Assembly (NCBI GenBank): GCA_026119855.1
Contig: JAOWBW010000424.1
Coordinates: 989,182 to 1,053,181, forward strand
Direction: 5' to 3'
Origin: Campanula takesimana
Lineage: Eukaryota; Streptophyta; Magnoliopsida; Asterales; Campanulaceae
Length of the DNA: 64,000 nucleotides
A program made the translations under genes and the position numbers. Below are positions 31,411 through 44,206 of this stretch, in pieces (positions within the stretch are counted from its first letter, which is position 1; every line of letters starts with the position of its first letter). Under the pieces are notes generated by a model. That model was not told the origin of the DNA, did not search any database, and was given only the letters and a program-made list of their open reading frames with translations.

Positions 31411-34078
31411 TGTCGCGCCCCAGACCCGTGGTCCTACTTGGCCCCACGCTCGGGACACGAGTGGAAGACGTTATAAAACTCTTTAGAAAATTTTTCGAAA
31501 TATACTTTTAGAAAGTCTAACAAAAACACACTTGAAGTTCAAAGACTTCACTTAACTTTTAAACAAACTCTACAACCAACTTTCACAACGAAAGTACTTA
31601 GCCCGAAGGCTTACAAACTTTTAAACAAATGTACATACACCAACATGATCCAAAGTAGGTGTGAGACAACAGAAAGTACGGGTTCTCTACCCAAAAGGTT
31701 TCACATTTACATAATGCAACCTTAACAAAACAAGTCCCAACTCTTACCACTCCAACGTCCTCCCGTGCCAAGTGTCCTATCCCCTGGACCCGCCTTATCT
31801 AAAACAGTAAACAAATAAAGGGTGAGAATAAATCTCAGTAAGCTACTAAAATGCAACTACGTTACATATTGATATGATAATCATAAAGAAACAATATCAA
31901 CAAGTAATCACATAGTATATAATACATAACATGAGAGATAACATCAACTCATATACCACAATTACCACATAGCCCACACTCCGGTGGATACCAAGCCAAG
32001 GTTTACCCCATAACATAACTGTCTGAGAATACCATCTGAGAAAACCAACTGAGAAAACCATCTGAGCAGCATAAATAGCTGAAGCCGTCGGGATCCCGAA
32101 ATAAACCATAACCAATAGAACCAAGTAACCAGAGAGGGAAATATGACACAACGTCATAACCCAAATACTCACCAAAGGGAGCAATTCATCCCATCCAAGG
32201 CCAATCTGGACTGGGGAAACAAACAAGGCGCAGTGGAGACCTTATAGTGAACTTGGCTTGTGTGCCACTATAATTCTCCCACCGCCTGACTCAAAAGCTC
32301 CAATGGAAAACCTTATAGTGGACTTACCTGTACCACTATAATTCTTCCATCGGCTGACTCAGAATCTCCAATGGAAAGCCTTATAGTGGACTTACCTGTA
32401 CCACTATAATTCTTCCATCGGCTGACTTAGAAGCTCCAATGAAAAGCCTTATAGTGGACTTACCTGTACCACTATAATTCTTCCATTGGCTGACTCTACA
32501 ACAAACAACAAGAAGCACAGTAATGAATACTTGCTAAACAAAACCCGGGGCATTTAATCCAAGAAGGAACTAAGCCAAATACCTCACAAGATGCACACAA
32601 AAGATTTCTCATAAAGAGTCCATAACAAGGACATTTAGTCACAACCCAATCTTTTCATCAACGACATAAAAGTCATACACATTCACGTTCGGGTCCTAAA
32701 CAACCCCAAGGACTACACAAACAATTGTCCTCTTATACCCAAGTTAAACAAACTATCAAACCTGGAAAACAGGGGGGGTGCGCATGCCCCACCCAAAAGG
32801 GTGCGCGCTCTTCCTGTCATCAGAACCTCACAATTTTTTGCCAACTAAGGGTGCGCGCGCCCCACCCAAAAGGGTGCGCTCGCTTCCCTTGATCAGACAC
32901 TTTGCCTAGTTAATAACAATGGGGTGCGTGCGCTTCCTTATATAGGGTGCGCGCGCCCCCTCCCATTTTGGGCCAAATCCCAGATTTCTTTCTTAGTTCA
33001 TTTTTACTCCTTCCGTCCCACAAATATAACACATAACTACACAACTTTAGCAACTTTCATGAGCAACTTTCAAAATGGTTTCTAAACCATTACAACACCC
33101 AGCTAAACCAAGTTCATACTCCATTCGTCCCAAAATTTCAAGTATAACAAATATTATCCAAATCACAAAATTAACAATTACTAGTATCAATTATAAATAT
33201 AACTTTTCTAATATACCAATATACTCATTTAGGGCTACTTTCATTCATTTCCCCGTCCTAAGAATAATAATATAATTTTATAATATACTTATTTAACATT
33301 TAATTCAAGTTAATATTTTACCGTCCCACAAGTAGGAGTATACTTTCAAACACTTACACTAACATTTTCAGGATATAAACATATTCCATATACATACTTG
33401 CATACAAACCAAGTCACTTACCCAGTATAATTATACTCCCTTTGTCCCAAATAAACAAGTATCACAAATAAATTCTTTTCACAATAATTTCACCACATAT
33501 CACACATATAGCAAATATATGACAATTTTACTATTTAAGGGGAATTAGTAACTTACCTATTTCCGGAAAAAGTATCGCAGAAATATGTTTTGTTCGGGTA
33601 GAAATGACCTACTCAACGCCCTGATCATTTTTATATAATTAGTTTTTAAAACGGGTAAGTAAATAAAAAGAATTAAATCGAAATGGGTTGAACTTACCTA
33701 TTTCCTTCGTGGATAGAGAGAAAGTAAATGGAAATGGAGCAAATGTAGGTGAGTGTGTAATGTTCACCTTCCACGCAGAGAAGAGAAGGAATGGGATAAG
33801 TATGTAAAGATTTTTATAGAATTTTCACTTTGGTCCCTCTACTTTCATTTTCAACAATTAAGCCCCTGAACTTTAAAGTTACACTTTGGACCCTAAAGTT
33901 TCAACTAACTCATTTATTCCTTTTAACAAAATTTCTACTAACACTTTGACTAACATATATACTCAAATAATATATGCAAGTCATAAAAATATTTTCTAAC
34001 ACATAAAATGCACACATAAGTTCAAATTAAAAATCCCAAAATATAAAATAAATAGGAACGGGTTTTGGGGACGTTACA
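31411..34078 (-). repeat. Gypsy-1 LTR 2 (central, shared)
   Basis: 2668 bp, complete, serving as the LTR for both neighbouring internal regions. It contains the tandem hairpin repeats (32240-32500), GCGCGC blocks at about 32775-32955 and a minus-strand TATATAA at 32938-32944. Confidence 0.94.
32240..32500. repeat. Four tandem 68-71-bp hairpin units in Gypsy-1 LTR 2
   Basis: Units start at 32240, 32311, 32379 and 32447. Each contains TTATAGTGG, an 11-base spacer, then CCACTATAA, a perfect 9-bp stem (the first unit is degenerate). Units are joined by a phrase like CTTCCATCGGCTGACTCAGA. Confidence 0.9.
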
Positions 34079-37000
34079 ATCACCCCCCCCCTTAAAGAAA
34101 ATTCGTCCCGAATTTTAGGATTCACTTACCTCGACCCTCAAACAATCAAGGATACTTTCTTTTCATTTCATCCCGAAACTCCCAAGTAGATTCTTCCACA
34201 TTATGGTTTCTCTATACAACTCGAGCAAGAGGAATATTCTCATTTCTCAATTCTCGAATTCTAGAATCAATCACTTGAACTGAATGCTCCTCATAAGACA
34301 CACTCGGCTCAATATCCTCAGGAACCTCAGATAACACATGAGATGAATCATACATATACTTTCGAAGCATCGAAACATGGAACACATTATAAACCTTGTC
34401 AAGAGAAGGAATACAAGCCGGATCTCTAACTCTTCCCCATATCTCAAAAGAATTGATATATTAAGCGAACTCCACGAAAAGTAAAGGTATATCCCACGAA
34501 TTCTAAGAATCAACTGAACAAGTTCTCAACATGTCCTCAAGAATCTGAATGGTTCTCCCTAACTGACCATCTGTCTGAGGATGAAAAGTCGTTCTAAGTC
34601 CCAATTCTGAATTCAAAGCCTTCTAAATTGCTTACTAAAATCAAAATGTAAATAAGGAACCCATATCTAATACCATGCTCATAGGCATCCCATGAAATCG
34701 AACTATCTTCTGAACAAATAAGTAACAACTGGAAATAACATTTATACTCTCAAAATAGATAAGGTGAGAAAACTTGGTAATCAATCCGCTATTAATCAAC
34801 ATTATTAATCTCATCTATTCAGTGTAACTCCTTCAATGAAACTTTTCACAATAGATTCATATCCACTCAGAAATCTCAAAGGTTTGTGACAAGCCAACTG
34901 ATCACTGATATTTTACTTCCAGATTATTCACAACTCAAGGACTTAGTTGAATACTTAGAATTTCGCGTGTCAAACAAATAAAATGTAACTCTTCAAGTAC
35001 TTGTAGTTGAATTCCGTCACGTATGTTGGTTCCACTAAGTGTTGACTACATACTTTGCTACAAAAGTTAAAGTTCCATCACTAGCAACGAACAAAAAAAT
35101 CGTGTTGTCTATCATCGTTCATTCCACTAGTAATTTTCTATAGTTGAAATCATTCAATAGACTAGAAACTTAAAGCTTTCACAATCTCAAAATCACGCCA
35201 TGTCTCATCTCACAAAGACTCCAAAATGTTAATTCCTCTAACATTCCCCATTTAGTTTGATCAAACATGAACTATAAGTCAATATATCCTCTAACACATT
35301 ACCTTTCCCGGATGATATAACATGGTACTCAACCTGTATTATCTCTTGTGTAACTCTCTTTGAAAAAACCCAATACTTCAATTCTCATGGTTGGTAAACA
35401 CTTCAAATATAGCTCCCTCAAAGTCATTTGCTAATGCAATAGATGTATAATCGCAATAAATCTCAAGTTATGGGTAAGATAATGTTGTTCATAAGAAGTC
35501 AATATTCTTGAGCATACATAGCTACCATACAGTTCTGAATTAATGAACATCTCAATTACTCTTTAAGGCATCCCCATGAATAGTAAATTTATCAGATCCA
35601 CTATAATTGTAAAACTCGACATATCCACTAGAAAATAGTAACACTGATCATATCATCTAGATAACTGTAATACTAATCAAATCCATTAAGCAATAATTAA
35701 AAACTCGTTTCACTCTTACCAATCCATCGAGAAAGTGTATCTTCCTGTGTCATATAGTTAACAGTGTAGCTACCTTAGAAATCCATCAATGATTCCTTAA
35801 CCATACCAATCTCAATAAGTTACATACCGCTGCTACTGAAGTAGGATTTTTTCAATTACTGTTGCTTCCATTGAAGGATCAAAAACTATACCTGAGTTGA
35901 AACTCCCTCAAAATAATATATCCTTTAACAAGAAGACATAATGCCTTGATTTTACAACTGGTGCCTCTCACGTAGATATATTAAACAAAATGAATCCCTT
36001 GTCAAGAAATATCTCAAGCTAAAGCTTCTATTCCTGTAACTCAACCGATGTTATAAGCATATTGGACTAGATATCAACACTGCCACACTGCACCATAACA
36101 ACTCAAGATAACCCAAGCTTCTCATCAAGTAACATATACTACTCAATAGAAAATCTATCGGAGATTTCTCAAAGGAAAAGTACATTCTCAATTTTAGATG
36201 CAAACACTCTGCTGCTAACCCCATAAACCAAATACCATGCACAACCTTGTGCTAAAAAATTTAAACTTTAATGCATAAATAGCATGAATGCCAAACACAT
36301 ATATCTACCATGCTTAACTAAAGCACACTAGCATATAAGATTCCACCACAACACTATCAAAATCTTTCTATAGCAATATAGCTAAACCAGCAAGTAAAAC
36401 ATGCTCATAAATTTGCACATCACAAGTGCGCAACACTCTATCAGTCACCACAAACTCCCCCTTAGGATAGACACCTCTAACACCAAAGGTAGAAACTCAG
36501 GAGACACATGCAATCGAGAAGCAAAATGCACAGACAAATAAGAATGCGAAGATCCAGGGTCTATAAGTGTATGTGCCCTCAAACTAGACATATAAATTAT
36601 ACCTCCAATCACATTAGAAGGATCTGCAATCTGTTGTTGATTAATAGCAGAAACACTATCCTGTACCTTAACCTTCCCTGAAGAATCCCTCTTTTGGCCC
36701 TGAGAAGACCCAACTGCACTTCCTGATGCCTGTACCCTAAATCTAGGGCAATCCTTCTGAAAATGACCCAACTGACCACATCTCATACATTTGCCTTGTT
36801 TCTTCCAACATTTCTCATCTGAATGTCCTGTCCTTCGACAATAGCTACATACTCGTTTACCTTGAGTTCTTCTATTATGTAGCCCTTGAAAAGATTTCCT
36901 AGCTTGTGAAGATGTCCCTTGGTATTCTCTACTATCTCTACGCTAGGGTTGTGGTTTTAACTGTCCTCCTCGTTTTGTCACATCTGAGGCTTCAACCTTG

Positions 37001-37241
37001 CTTTTATGCTCAACTATATCATCAATTGTTTTCATTACAGTTTCAAACATACCTTGAAACATTGTTTGAACCTCTTCTATAGCATTACCCATCCCTGAAA
37101 GCCCAGACTGATCACCCTCTGTTCCAACCATCTTCAGTGATTACCTGCATAAAACACTCAACGTTACTCACTCTCTACCCAACTACCCTCCTAGGTCACT
37201 TAGTCATTCTAGACCATCTACAACCAGGCTCTGATACCAAC
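34079..37241 (-). pseudogene. Gypsy-1 internal region 2, degenerate gag-pol
   Basis: Near-identical copy of 28245-31410, carrying the same stops and deletions plus a few private substitutions. Gag start is at 37131-36943, knuckle and protease-like part at 36786-36445 and the integrase C-terminal remnant at about 34470-34270. PBS is at 37227-37239 and PPT at 34079-34094. Shared lesions mean the internal region was already defective before the array formed. Confidence 0.85.
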
Positions 37242-39921
37242 TGTCGCGCCCCAGACCCGTGGTCCTACTTGGCCCCACGCTCGGGACACGAGTGGAAGAC
37301 GTTATAAAACTCTTTAGAAAATTTTTCGAAATATACTTTTAGAAAGTCTAACAAAAACACACTTGAAGTTCAAAGACTTCACTTAACTTTTAAACAAACT
37401 CTACAACCAACTTTCACAACGAAAGTACTTAGCCCGAAGGCTTACAAACTTTTAAACAAATGTACATACACCAACATGATCCAAAGTAGGTGTGAGACAA
37501 CAGAAAGTACGGGTTCTCTACCCAAAAGTTTTCACATTTACATAATGCAACCTTAACAAAACAAGTCCCAACTCTTACCACTCCAACGTCCTCCCGTGCC
37601 AAGTGTCCTATCCCCTGGACCCGCCTTATCTAAAACAGTAAACAAATAAAGGGTGAGAATAAATCTCAGTAAGCTACTAAAATGCAACTACGTTACATAT
37701 TGATATGATAATCATAAAGAAACAATATCAACAAGTAATCACATAGTATATAATACATAACATGAGAGATAACATCAACTCATATACCACAATTACCACA
37801 TAGCCCACACTCCGGTGGATACCAAGCCAAGGTTTACCCCATAACATAACTGTCTGAGAATACCATCTGAGAAAACCAACTGAGAAAACCATCTGAGCAG
37901 CATAAATAGCTGAAGCCGTCGGGATCCCGAAATAAACCATAACCAATAGAACCAAGTAACCAGAGAGGGAAATATGACACAACGTCATAACCCAAATACT
38001 CACCAAAGGGAGCAATTCATCCCATCCAAGGCCAATCTGGACTGGGGAAACAAACAAGGCGCAGTGGAGACCTTATAGTGAACTTGGCTTGTGTGCCACT
38101 ATAATTCTCCCACCGCCTGACTCAAAAGCTCCAATGGAAAACCTTATAGTGGACTTACCTGTACCACTATAATTCTTCCATCGGCTGACTCAGAATCTCC
38201 AATGGAAAGCCTTATAGTGGACTTACCTGTACCACTATAATTCTTCCATCGGCTGACTCAGAAGCTCCAATGAAAAGCCTTATAGTGGACTTACCTGTAC
38301 CACTATAATTCTTCCATTGGCTGCCTCTACAACAAACAACAAGAAGCACAGTAATGAATACTTGCTAAACAAAACCCGGGGCATTTAATCCAAGAAGGAA
38401 CTAAGCCAAATACCTCACAAGATGCACACAAAAGATTTCTCATAAAGAGTCCATAACAAGGACATTTAGTCACAACCCAATCTTTTCATCAACGACATAA
38501 AAGTCATACACATTCACGTTCGGGTCCTAAACAACCCCAAGGACTACAAAAACAATTGTCCTCTTATACCCAAGTTAAACAAACTATCAAACCTAGAAAA
38601 CAGGGGGGGTGCGCACGCCCCACCCAAAAGGGTGCGCGCGCTTCCTGTCATCAGAACCTCACAATTTTTGGCCAACTAAGGGTGCGCGCGCCCCACCCAA
38701 AAGGGTGCGCTCGCTTCCCTTGATCAGACACTTTGCCTAGTTAATAACAATGGGGTGCGTGCGCTTCCTTATATAGGGTGCGCGCGCCCCCTCCCATTTT
38801 GGGCCAAATCCCAGATTTCTTTCTTAGTTCATTTTTACTCCTTCCGTCCCACAAATATAACACATAACTACACAACTTTAGCAACTTTCAAAACAACTTT
38901 CATGAGCAACTTTCAAAATGGTTTCTAAACCATTACAACACCCAGCTAAACCAAGTTCATACTCCATTCGTCCCAAAATTTCAAGTATAACAAATATTAT
39001 CCAAATCACAAAATTAACAATTACTAGTATCAATTATAAATATAACTTTTCTAATATATCAATATACTCATTTAGGGCTACTTTCATTCATTTCCCCGTC
39101 CTAAGAATAATAATATAATTTTATAATATACTTATTTAACATTTAATTCAAGTTAATATTTTACCGTCCCACAAGTAGGAGTATACTTTCAAACACTTAC
39201 ACTAACATTTTCAGGATATAAACATATTCCATATACATACTTGCATACAAACCAAGTCACTTACCCAGTATAATTATACTCCCTTTGTCCCAAATAAACA
39301 AGTATCACAAATAAATTCTTTTCACAATAATTTCACCACATATCACACATATAGCAAATATATGACAATTTTACTATTTAAGGGGAATTAGTAACTTACC
39401 TATTTCCGGAAAAAGTATCGCAGAAATATGTTTTGTTCGGGTAGAAATGACCTACTCAACGCCCTGATCATTTTTATATAATTAGTTTTTAAAACGGGTA
39501 AGTAAATAAAAAGAATTAAATCGAAATGGGTTGAACTTACCTATTTCCTTCGTGGATAGAGAGAGAGTAAATGGAAATGGAGCAAATGTAGGTGAGTGTG
39601 TAATGTTCACCTTCCACGCAGAGAAGAGAAGGAATGGGATAAGTATGTAAAGATTTTTATAGAATTTTCACTTTGGTCCCTCTACTTTCATTTTCAACAA
39701 TTAAGCCCCTGAACTTTAAAGTTACACTTTGGACCCTAAAGTTTCAACTAACTCATTTATTCCTTTTAACAAAATTTCTACTAACACTTTGACTAACATA
39801 TATACTCAAATAATATATGCAAGTCATAAAAATATTTTCTAACACATAAAATGCACACATAAGTTCAAATTAATATTCCCAAAATATAAAATAAATAGGA
39901 ACGGGTTTTGGGGACGTTACA
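37242..39921 (-). repeat. Gypsy-1 LTR 3 (5' LTR of the array)
   Basis: 2680 bp, near-identical to LTR 2, ending at the outer TSD. Hairpin repeats start at 38071, and TATATAA on the minus strand is at 38769-38775. Confidence 0.94.
38071..38331. repeat. Four tandem 68-71-bp hairpin units in Gypsy-1 LTR 3
   Basis: Copy of the 32240-32500 array at an offset of exactly 5831 bp, with the same TTATAGTGG/CCACTATAA stems. Confidence 0.9.
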
Positions 39922-40021
39922 AGAAGGGTCTCACATTCAAGGGTCAAAGCTCGGAGTTAAGGAACTAAAGAAGACCAAGTGATCACAAGAGACAATCGTG
40001 CAATAGAATGAATGCAGACTA

Positions 40022-40066
40022 CTTTTTCTTTTTCTTTTTATTTTTCTTTTTCTTTTTTTTTTTTAA
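40022..40066. repeat. Pyrimidine-rich microsatellite
   Basis: T-rich tract of CTTTTT-type units ending in a long T run, within the Copia-2 3' non-coding part. Confidence 0.8.
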
Positions 40067-40129
40067 TTTGTGTTTACTGTAATATACAATTATACAGTTA
40101 TGCAGTCAGTTGTCTGCATACTTGTGCAG

Positions 40130-41520
40130 TCAATTGGTATCACACAGTCCGAGAGACTTCTTAAGTGAAGAAAATCTCTCGAAATCCAATGCCTTGGTAA
40201 AGATATCAGCAAGTTGATCCGTTGTGCTTACATGTTCTAGAGTAATGATTTTTTGATCAACGAGATATCTAATAAAATGATGCATAATATCTATGTGCTT
40301 TGTTAGAAAATGTTGTACCGGATTCTTGGTAATATTCTGTAGACTTAAGCTATCACAAAATACAGTCAAGGTTTCACTTCTAAGACCATAATCCTTGATT
40401 ATTTGGTCCACCCTCAACAATTGAGTACAACAAGTAACAACTCCCATATATTCATTAGATGGCCTACGAAGCAAGAACCTAATATCTTTCCTTTCAAATT
40501 TTACCACTTCCTCTTGCATGACATTGATCAAATTATTAACTTTTAAGGTTTCTGACTCATTATCATGCTTCAAATTAGCAACGAAACAACAAGAGCTTAC
40601 CTGATGGTACGCGGATTGCATGCATACTAAACCGGCTAATTCCCGGTAATTTATTCGTTTTCCTCTTGTTTTTATTCCTTCATCCACTCCCCAATGACCT
40701 GGGAAGTTAGATGATTTTCATGCATCCTTGCAGCAGTATCAGATCCTCTACTTTCATGATCTTCATTGATTTCAGAATCTGAACTGGAATCTGCTGCTGT
40801 CTTACCATCTGTCGTGGCAGTTGACTGTTCATATGATCTATCAACTGACCTCACAAATGTTAAATCTACAGATTCTTTTATACTCTTCTGTTCAGATTCA
40901 TCATTAATCTGTTTAGGCTCCCAAGTGCAACCTGCAGTACAATTCTCAACATAATTGACAATAATATCAGGAGCATTATCAGAAATTGAGTTAAAACATG
41001 AATGATTTTCAACCAACTTGTAACAATGATCAGAGGATATTACACCTTTCAAAACACATCTGTTTGAATCATCGAAGACCTCACAGATCTTCTTATAAAA
41101 CTTGACATGTAGATCATCATCATACAATTGGCTTATGCTAAATAAGTTTTCCTTTAACCCATTAACATGCAAGACATTATGCAAGTTAGGAAAACCATTA
41201 ACATTCAGCGTACTTTTGCCAATTACCTCACCTTGAGCACCTCCACCAAAATTGACTTTTCCACCTTTAAAGGCTTCATAGTCTTTGAAATGCTCAAGAG
41301 AGCCAGTCATCTGGCGGGAGCAGCCACTGTCAAAGTACCAGGCTCCTTCCACACTGCTCTTGAAGGAGGTAAACACCACTTGACACTTTAGAGTGTCCTT
41401 TCTTACCCATATGGCTTTTGGAGCAAACTGTTGTTGACTGGGCAGTTGTGACTCCAACTGTGCCCACAACTGTCCTGTCAGGTGGCCGCTGTTCTTCTCC
41501 AAGCCAAGTTCCTGTTTCAA
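40130..41520 (-). pseudogene. Copia-2 pol remnant (protease and RNase H tail; integrase and RT deleted)
   Basis: The upstream part carries the protease motif FDSGCSRQMTG near 41300-41345 and the start of the GAG-pre-integrase region. It then passes directly into the Ser/Asp-rich linker that normally precedes RT, so the integrase core is absent. The downstream frame (40687-40130) starts in that linker and jumps from just before RT to the last part of RNase H (KHIDIMHHFIRYLV, ADIFTKAL), ending at TAA or equivalent at 40130. RT with its YVDD motif is therefore missing too. A frame change of one base separates the two pieces near 40680. Confidence 0.8.
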
Positions 41521-41544
41521 CTTGTAACAAAATGGACGTATATG

Positions 41545-43126
41545 TCAAGGGGAAAAACAATGGTGACACACGTATCTCCTTTTTCTATTTCTTCTGTTTT
41601 TATGAGGAGACACGTGATTAGCATTAAATCTCTCATTGCTTTTCAAAGCGCCCTCACCTTCCTTAACAAACACTGGATCTCCATAGCCTATACCTAATTT
41701 TCCTTGATTCCCCATTTTCAGAACTTCATCTAACTTAGCCTTACCATTGTTAAGCTTTGTGAGAGTGTTAGTTTCTTTTTCAAGATCACTTTTATACTTT
41801 TCACACTTATTGTCTTTTTTGGTAAGCATGACTTCTAACCTAGCTATGGAGCCCTTTTGAGTATCACTTTCACTCGACAATCTCTCATTTTCAGCCTTTA
41901 ATTTCAGATTGTCAGAGGTGAGTTTTTCATTTACCTGCCTAAAAACCTTAAGTTGTTCCATTATTTTGGACCAATCTGCTTGAAGCTCAACATATGTATT
42001 GTGTAGATCTTCATAGGTTGCACTATCTTCATCCTCCTGATTGGATTGCTCAGTTTCACCTGCAGAAATGGAGTTAAAACAGGAATACATGTTAGCACCA
42101 TCTGAGTAGTCAGTTGTGCCGTCAGTTGACAGCACATCCTCACTATCAGATTCACTGTCAAAAAGGGAGGATTGTGATGATCGTAAAAATGAAAGGTTTG
42201 CTGTCTGATCGTCATCATCTGAATCACATAAGGTTGCAGAAAAACGCATCCCTCTCTTTTTGAATGTGTTAGCACACTCATTGGCATAGTGTCCAAATCC
42301 TAAACATGCTCTACACTGAACGGACTCAATAGATCTTTTGTTTTCAGAAAAAAAAATTCTTCTTACTTGTTTCTTTCTTGAATGATTCAATCTTAGGGGA
42401 AGAAGCAGTAACCTTTTAGGGAAACTTTTGTTGACGTTTTTTGTTCAACATTTTGTTGAATTTTTAGTGATTGAGTCACATTCATCTTCCTCTAAGTTTG
42501 AGTCATCAATATCCTTTGATAATTCTACAAGATCTTTGGACACAGTAAGATCACTAGCAAGAGCAATTGAATTTACATTGCTAGTTTGTTGCACTTCAAG
42601 GTTCAATTCAAACGTAGTTAGAATACTTAGATCCTTTTCAAGACTCACGGTCCGAGTATCACAAGTTTCTTCAATGACATAAAGTTTGATGTTAAATTTT
42701 TCTGAGAGAGTTCTTAAAACTTTACTTACCAGCCTTGCATTAGAGATGGATTCTCCCAATGCAAATGATTCATTTGAAATATCCATGAGTTTAGCAGAAT
42801 AGTCTTGAATAGTTTCATTTTCTCCCATTCTTAAATTTTCAAAATCTATCATTAATCTTCTCAATTTTGTTTGTTTGACACTATCAGGCCCTTCACAATG
42901 GAGTTGTAAAGTATCCCAAGCAGTTTTGGCCACGGTATGGTTAGAAAATAACCGATACAAATTGTGATCAACATGATCAGATATGGCAGCCATTGCCTTT
43001 GCATTGTAGTTTGCAAGGGCAATTTCTTCCGTGTTCCAATCTTGCTCAGGTTTTGGGACAATTTTTTTTTTCCTTTTTCTCCTCACTAGTTGCAGGAGCT
43101 TTTGCTTTTGGATCAACTACTTCCAT
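41545..43126 (-). pseudogene. Copia-2 gag remnant (UBN2 gag and zinc knuckle)
   Basis: The best start is ATG at 43126 (MEVVDPKAKAP). The frame shifts within an A-rich run at about 43062-43080 and continues as UBN2-type gag (TAWDTLQLHCEG, LRRLMIDFENLRMGENE) down to a stop at 42445. After another shift near 42450-42460 the frame resumes with a CCHC knuckle, CRACLGFGHYANEC, near 42270-42312, an acidic Ser/Asp-rich linker, and a coiled-coil-like stretch at about 41750-41960. Gag packages the element RNA into particles. The frame breaks look like single-base changes in homopolymers. Confidence 0.8.
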
Positions 43127-43306
43127 AGTAGGTATATCCCACAAGAATACTGACCCAAGAACGATGATCTATGTTTTTAATGTACATGATTATCTTTGCC
43201 TTCCAAATGGTATGGTTTGAACCATCTAGTGTAGGCGGCTTATTACGAATATGAGTACAGTCCATAATGGCTACTTTAAAAGATCGATCTCAGTATGTCG
43301 AGACCA

Positions 43307-43319
43307 GGCTCTGGTGCCA
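43307..43319 (-). other. Copia-2 primer binding site (variant initiator Met type)
   Basis: The minus strand reads TGGCACCAGAGCC beside the 5' LTR. This is the initiator-Met complement TGGTATCAGAGCC with changes in the TAT portion. Confidence 0.7.
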
Positions 43320-43321
43320 AT

Positions 43322-44007
43322 TGAAAGAAATAAGCAGCTAGGATTGTTCTAGAAAACAGCTACTTGAGAGTACAGTTGTGCTCACAAGTGTCAAGACAGT
43401 TGTCCTGTCAACTGTCAACGGACAAAAACAAATAAATAATGCAGAAAACGCAGCGGAATAATTAGAGTAACAGATTAAACACTTCAGCAAGAATTACTTG
43501 CTGGAAAACTTTCATTAATAAAAAGGTCTTGCAGAATACAAGATAATGAAAGAAACAAAAACAACGAAAAGATCAAACCTATTCTAGATCTCTAGAATAA
43601 ACCAAACACTAAAACACTTGAAGTCTTTATGAATAAGAACTTCAAGAAAACAAATGACTCTCTCACAAAAACGAAATTCTCTGAATTAATACTCAAAATC
43701 CGTATTTAATAATGGTCGGCACCCTCTTCTTTTATAGCCGCTCCATTCCTTGTTTGGTGAGAGACCTACATTCCTAAAATACAAAAGAGATAACTACCAA
43801 AGATAAATATTAGTAAGTTAGTCAAGTAAATCAAAATCAATATCCTAAAATAAACTACTCCTAATATAAACAATTATTTAAACTATAATTGAATTAAACT
43901 AAATATACACATAATTATTAAATTAAATAAACTCTAAATACATACACTAAATAAATCAGAATCACAAAGATACAAAATAAAATATAAGAGTATTTCATAC
44001 TCTTTCA
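43322..44007 (-). repeat. Copia-2 5' LTR
   Basis: 686 bp with a minus-strand TATA box (CTATAAAAG) at 43729-43737. The extra 31 bp relative to the 3' LTR contains the short inverted pair GACAGTTGTCCTGTCAACTGTC. Confidence 0.94.
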
Positions 44008-44206
44008 AAAAGTATTTATTTAAAAATTGTATCTGATATCGTTTGAGCTAGAGTTTCATAATCTACTTCAAAAAAAAATTAAGCATTATGTCAGGAACAC
44101 AAAATATTTGGTTACTGAAAAAACATTTCATAGCCAGAAGTAAAACTTGGTAAATTTTGGGACCCGGAACCACTCCACCCAAAACCGCTCCACCCCTCCA
44201 CCTAAC

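Larger units (their letters stand above)
15523..39921 (-). mobile_element. Gypsy-1 tandem array: LTR-internal-LTR-internal-LTR
   Basis: Three LTR copies starting TGTCGCGCCCC and ending GGGGACGTTACA lie at 15523-28244 (split by Gypsy-2), 31411-34078 and 37242-39921. They are separated by internal regions 28245-31410 and 34079-37241. The repeat period is 5831 bp. Only the outer edges carry a target duplication, AGAAG at 15518-15522 and 39922-39926, so the array behaves as a single insertion. The internal regions hold only degenerate gag, protease and integrase remnants, so the element is non-autonomous. Leftward orientation follows from the primer sites and polypurine tracts. Confidence 0.93.
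13508..44007 (-). mobile_element. Copia-2, Sirevirus-like deleted copia element (split by Gypsy-1)
   Basis: LTRs at 13508-14162 (655 bp) and 43322-44007 (686 bp) begin TGAAAG and end CTTTCA, flanked by the duplication AAAAG at 13503-13507 and 44008-44012. Removing Gypsy-1 leaves about 6.1 kb. The primer site at 43307-43319 and polypurine tracts at 14163 onward show leftward transcription. The gag and protease are recognisable, but the integrase and most of RT are missing, so it is non-autonomous. Repeated polypurine tracts upstream of the 3' LTR are a known hallmark of Sireviruses, which is the basis for that assignment. Confidence 0.93.

Noticed and set aside
31897..32226. 109-codon frame repeated at 37728-38057
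   Set aside because: It lies in the Gypsy-1 LTRs. Its hydrophobic look comes from composition. No relative or start context supports a gene.
32240..32500. Regular 68-71-bp repeats resembling a CRISPR array
   Set aside because: Units are contiguous without unique spacers, occur in a plant LTR and are copied at 38071. They are LTR tandem repeats.
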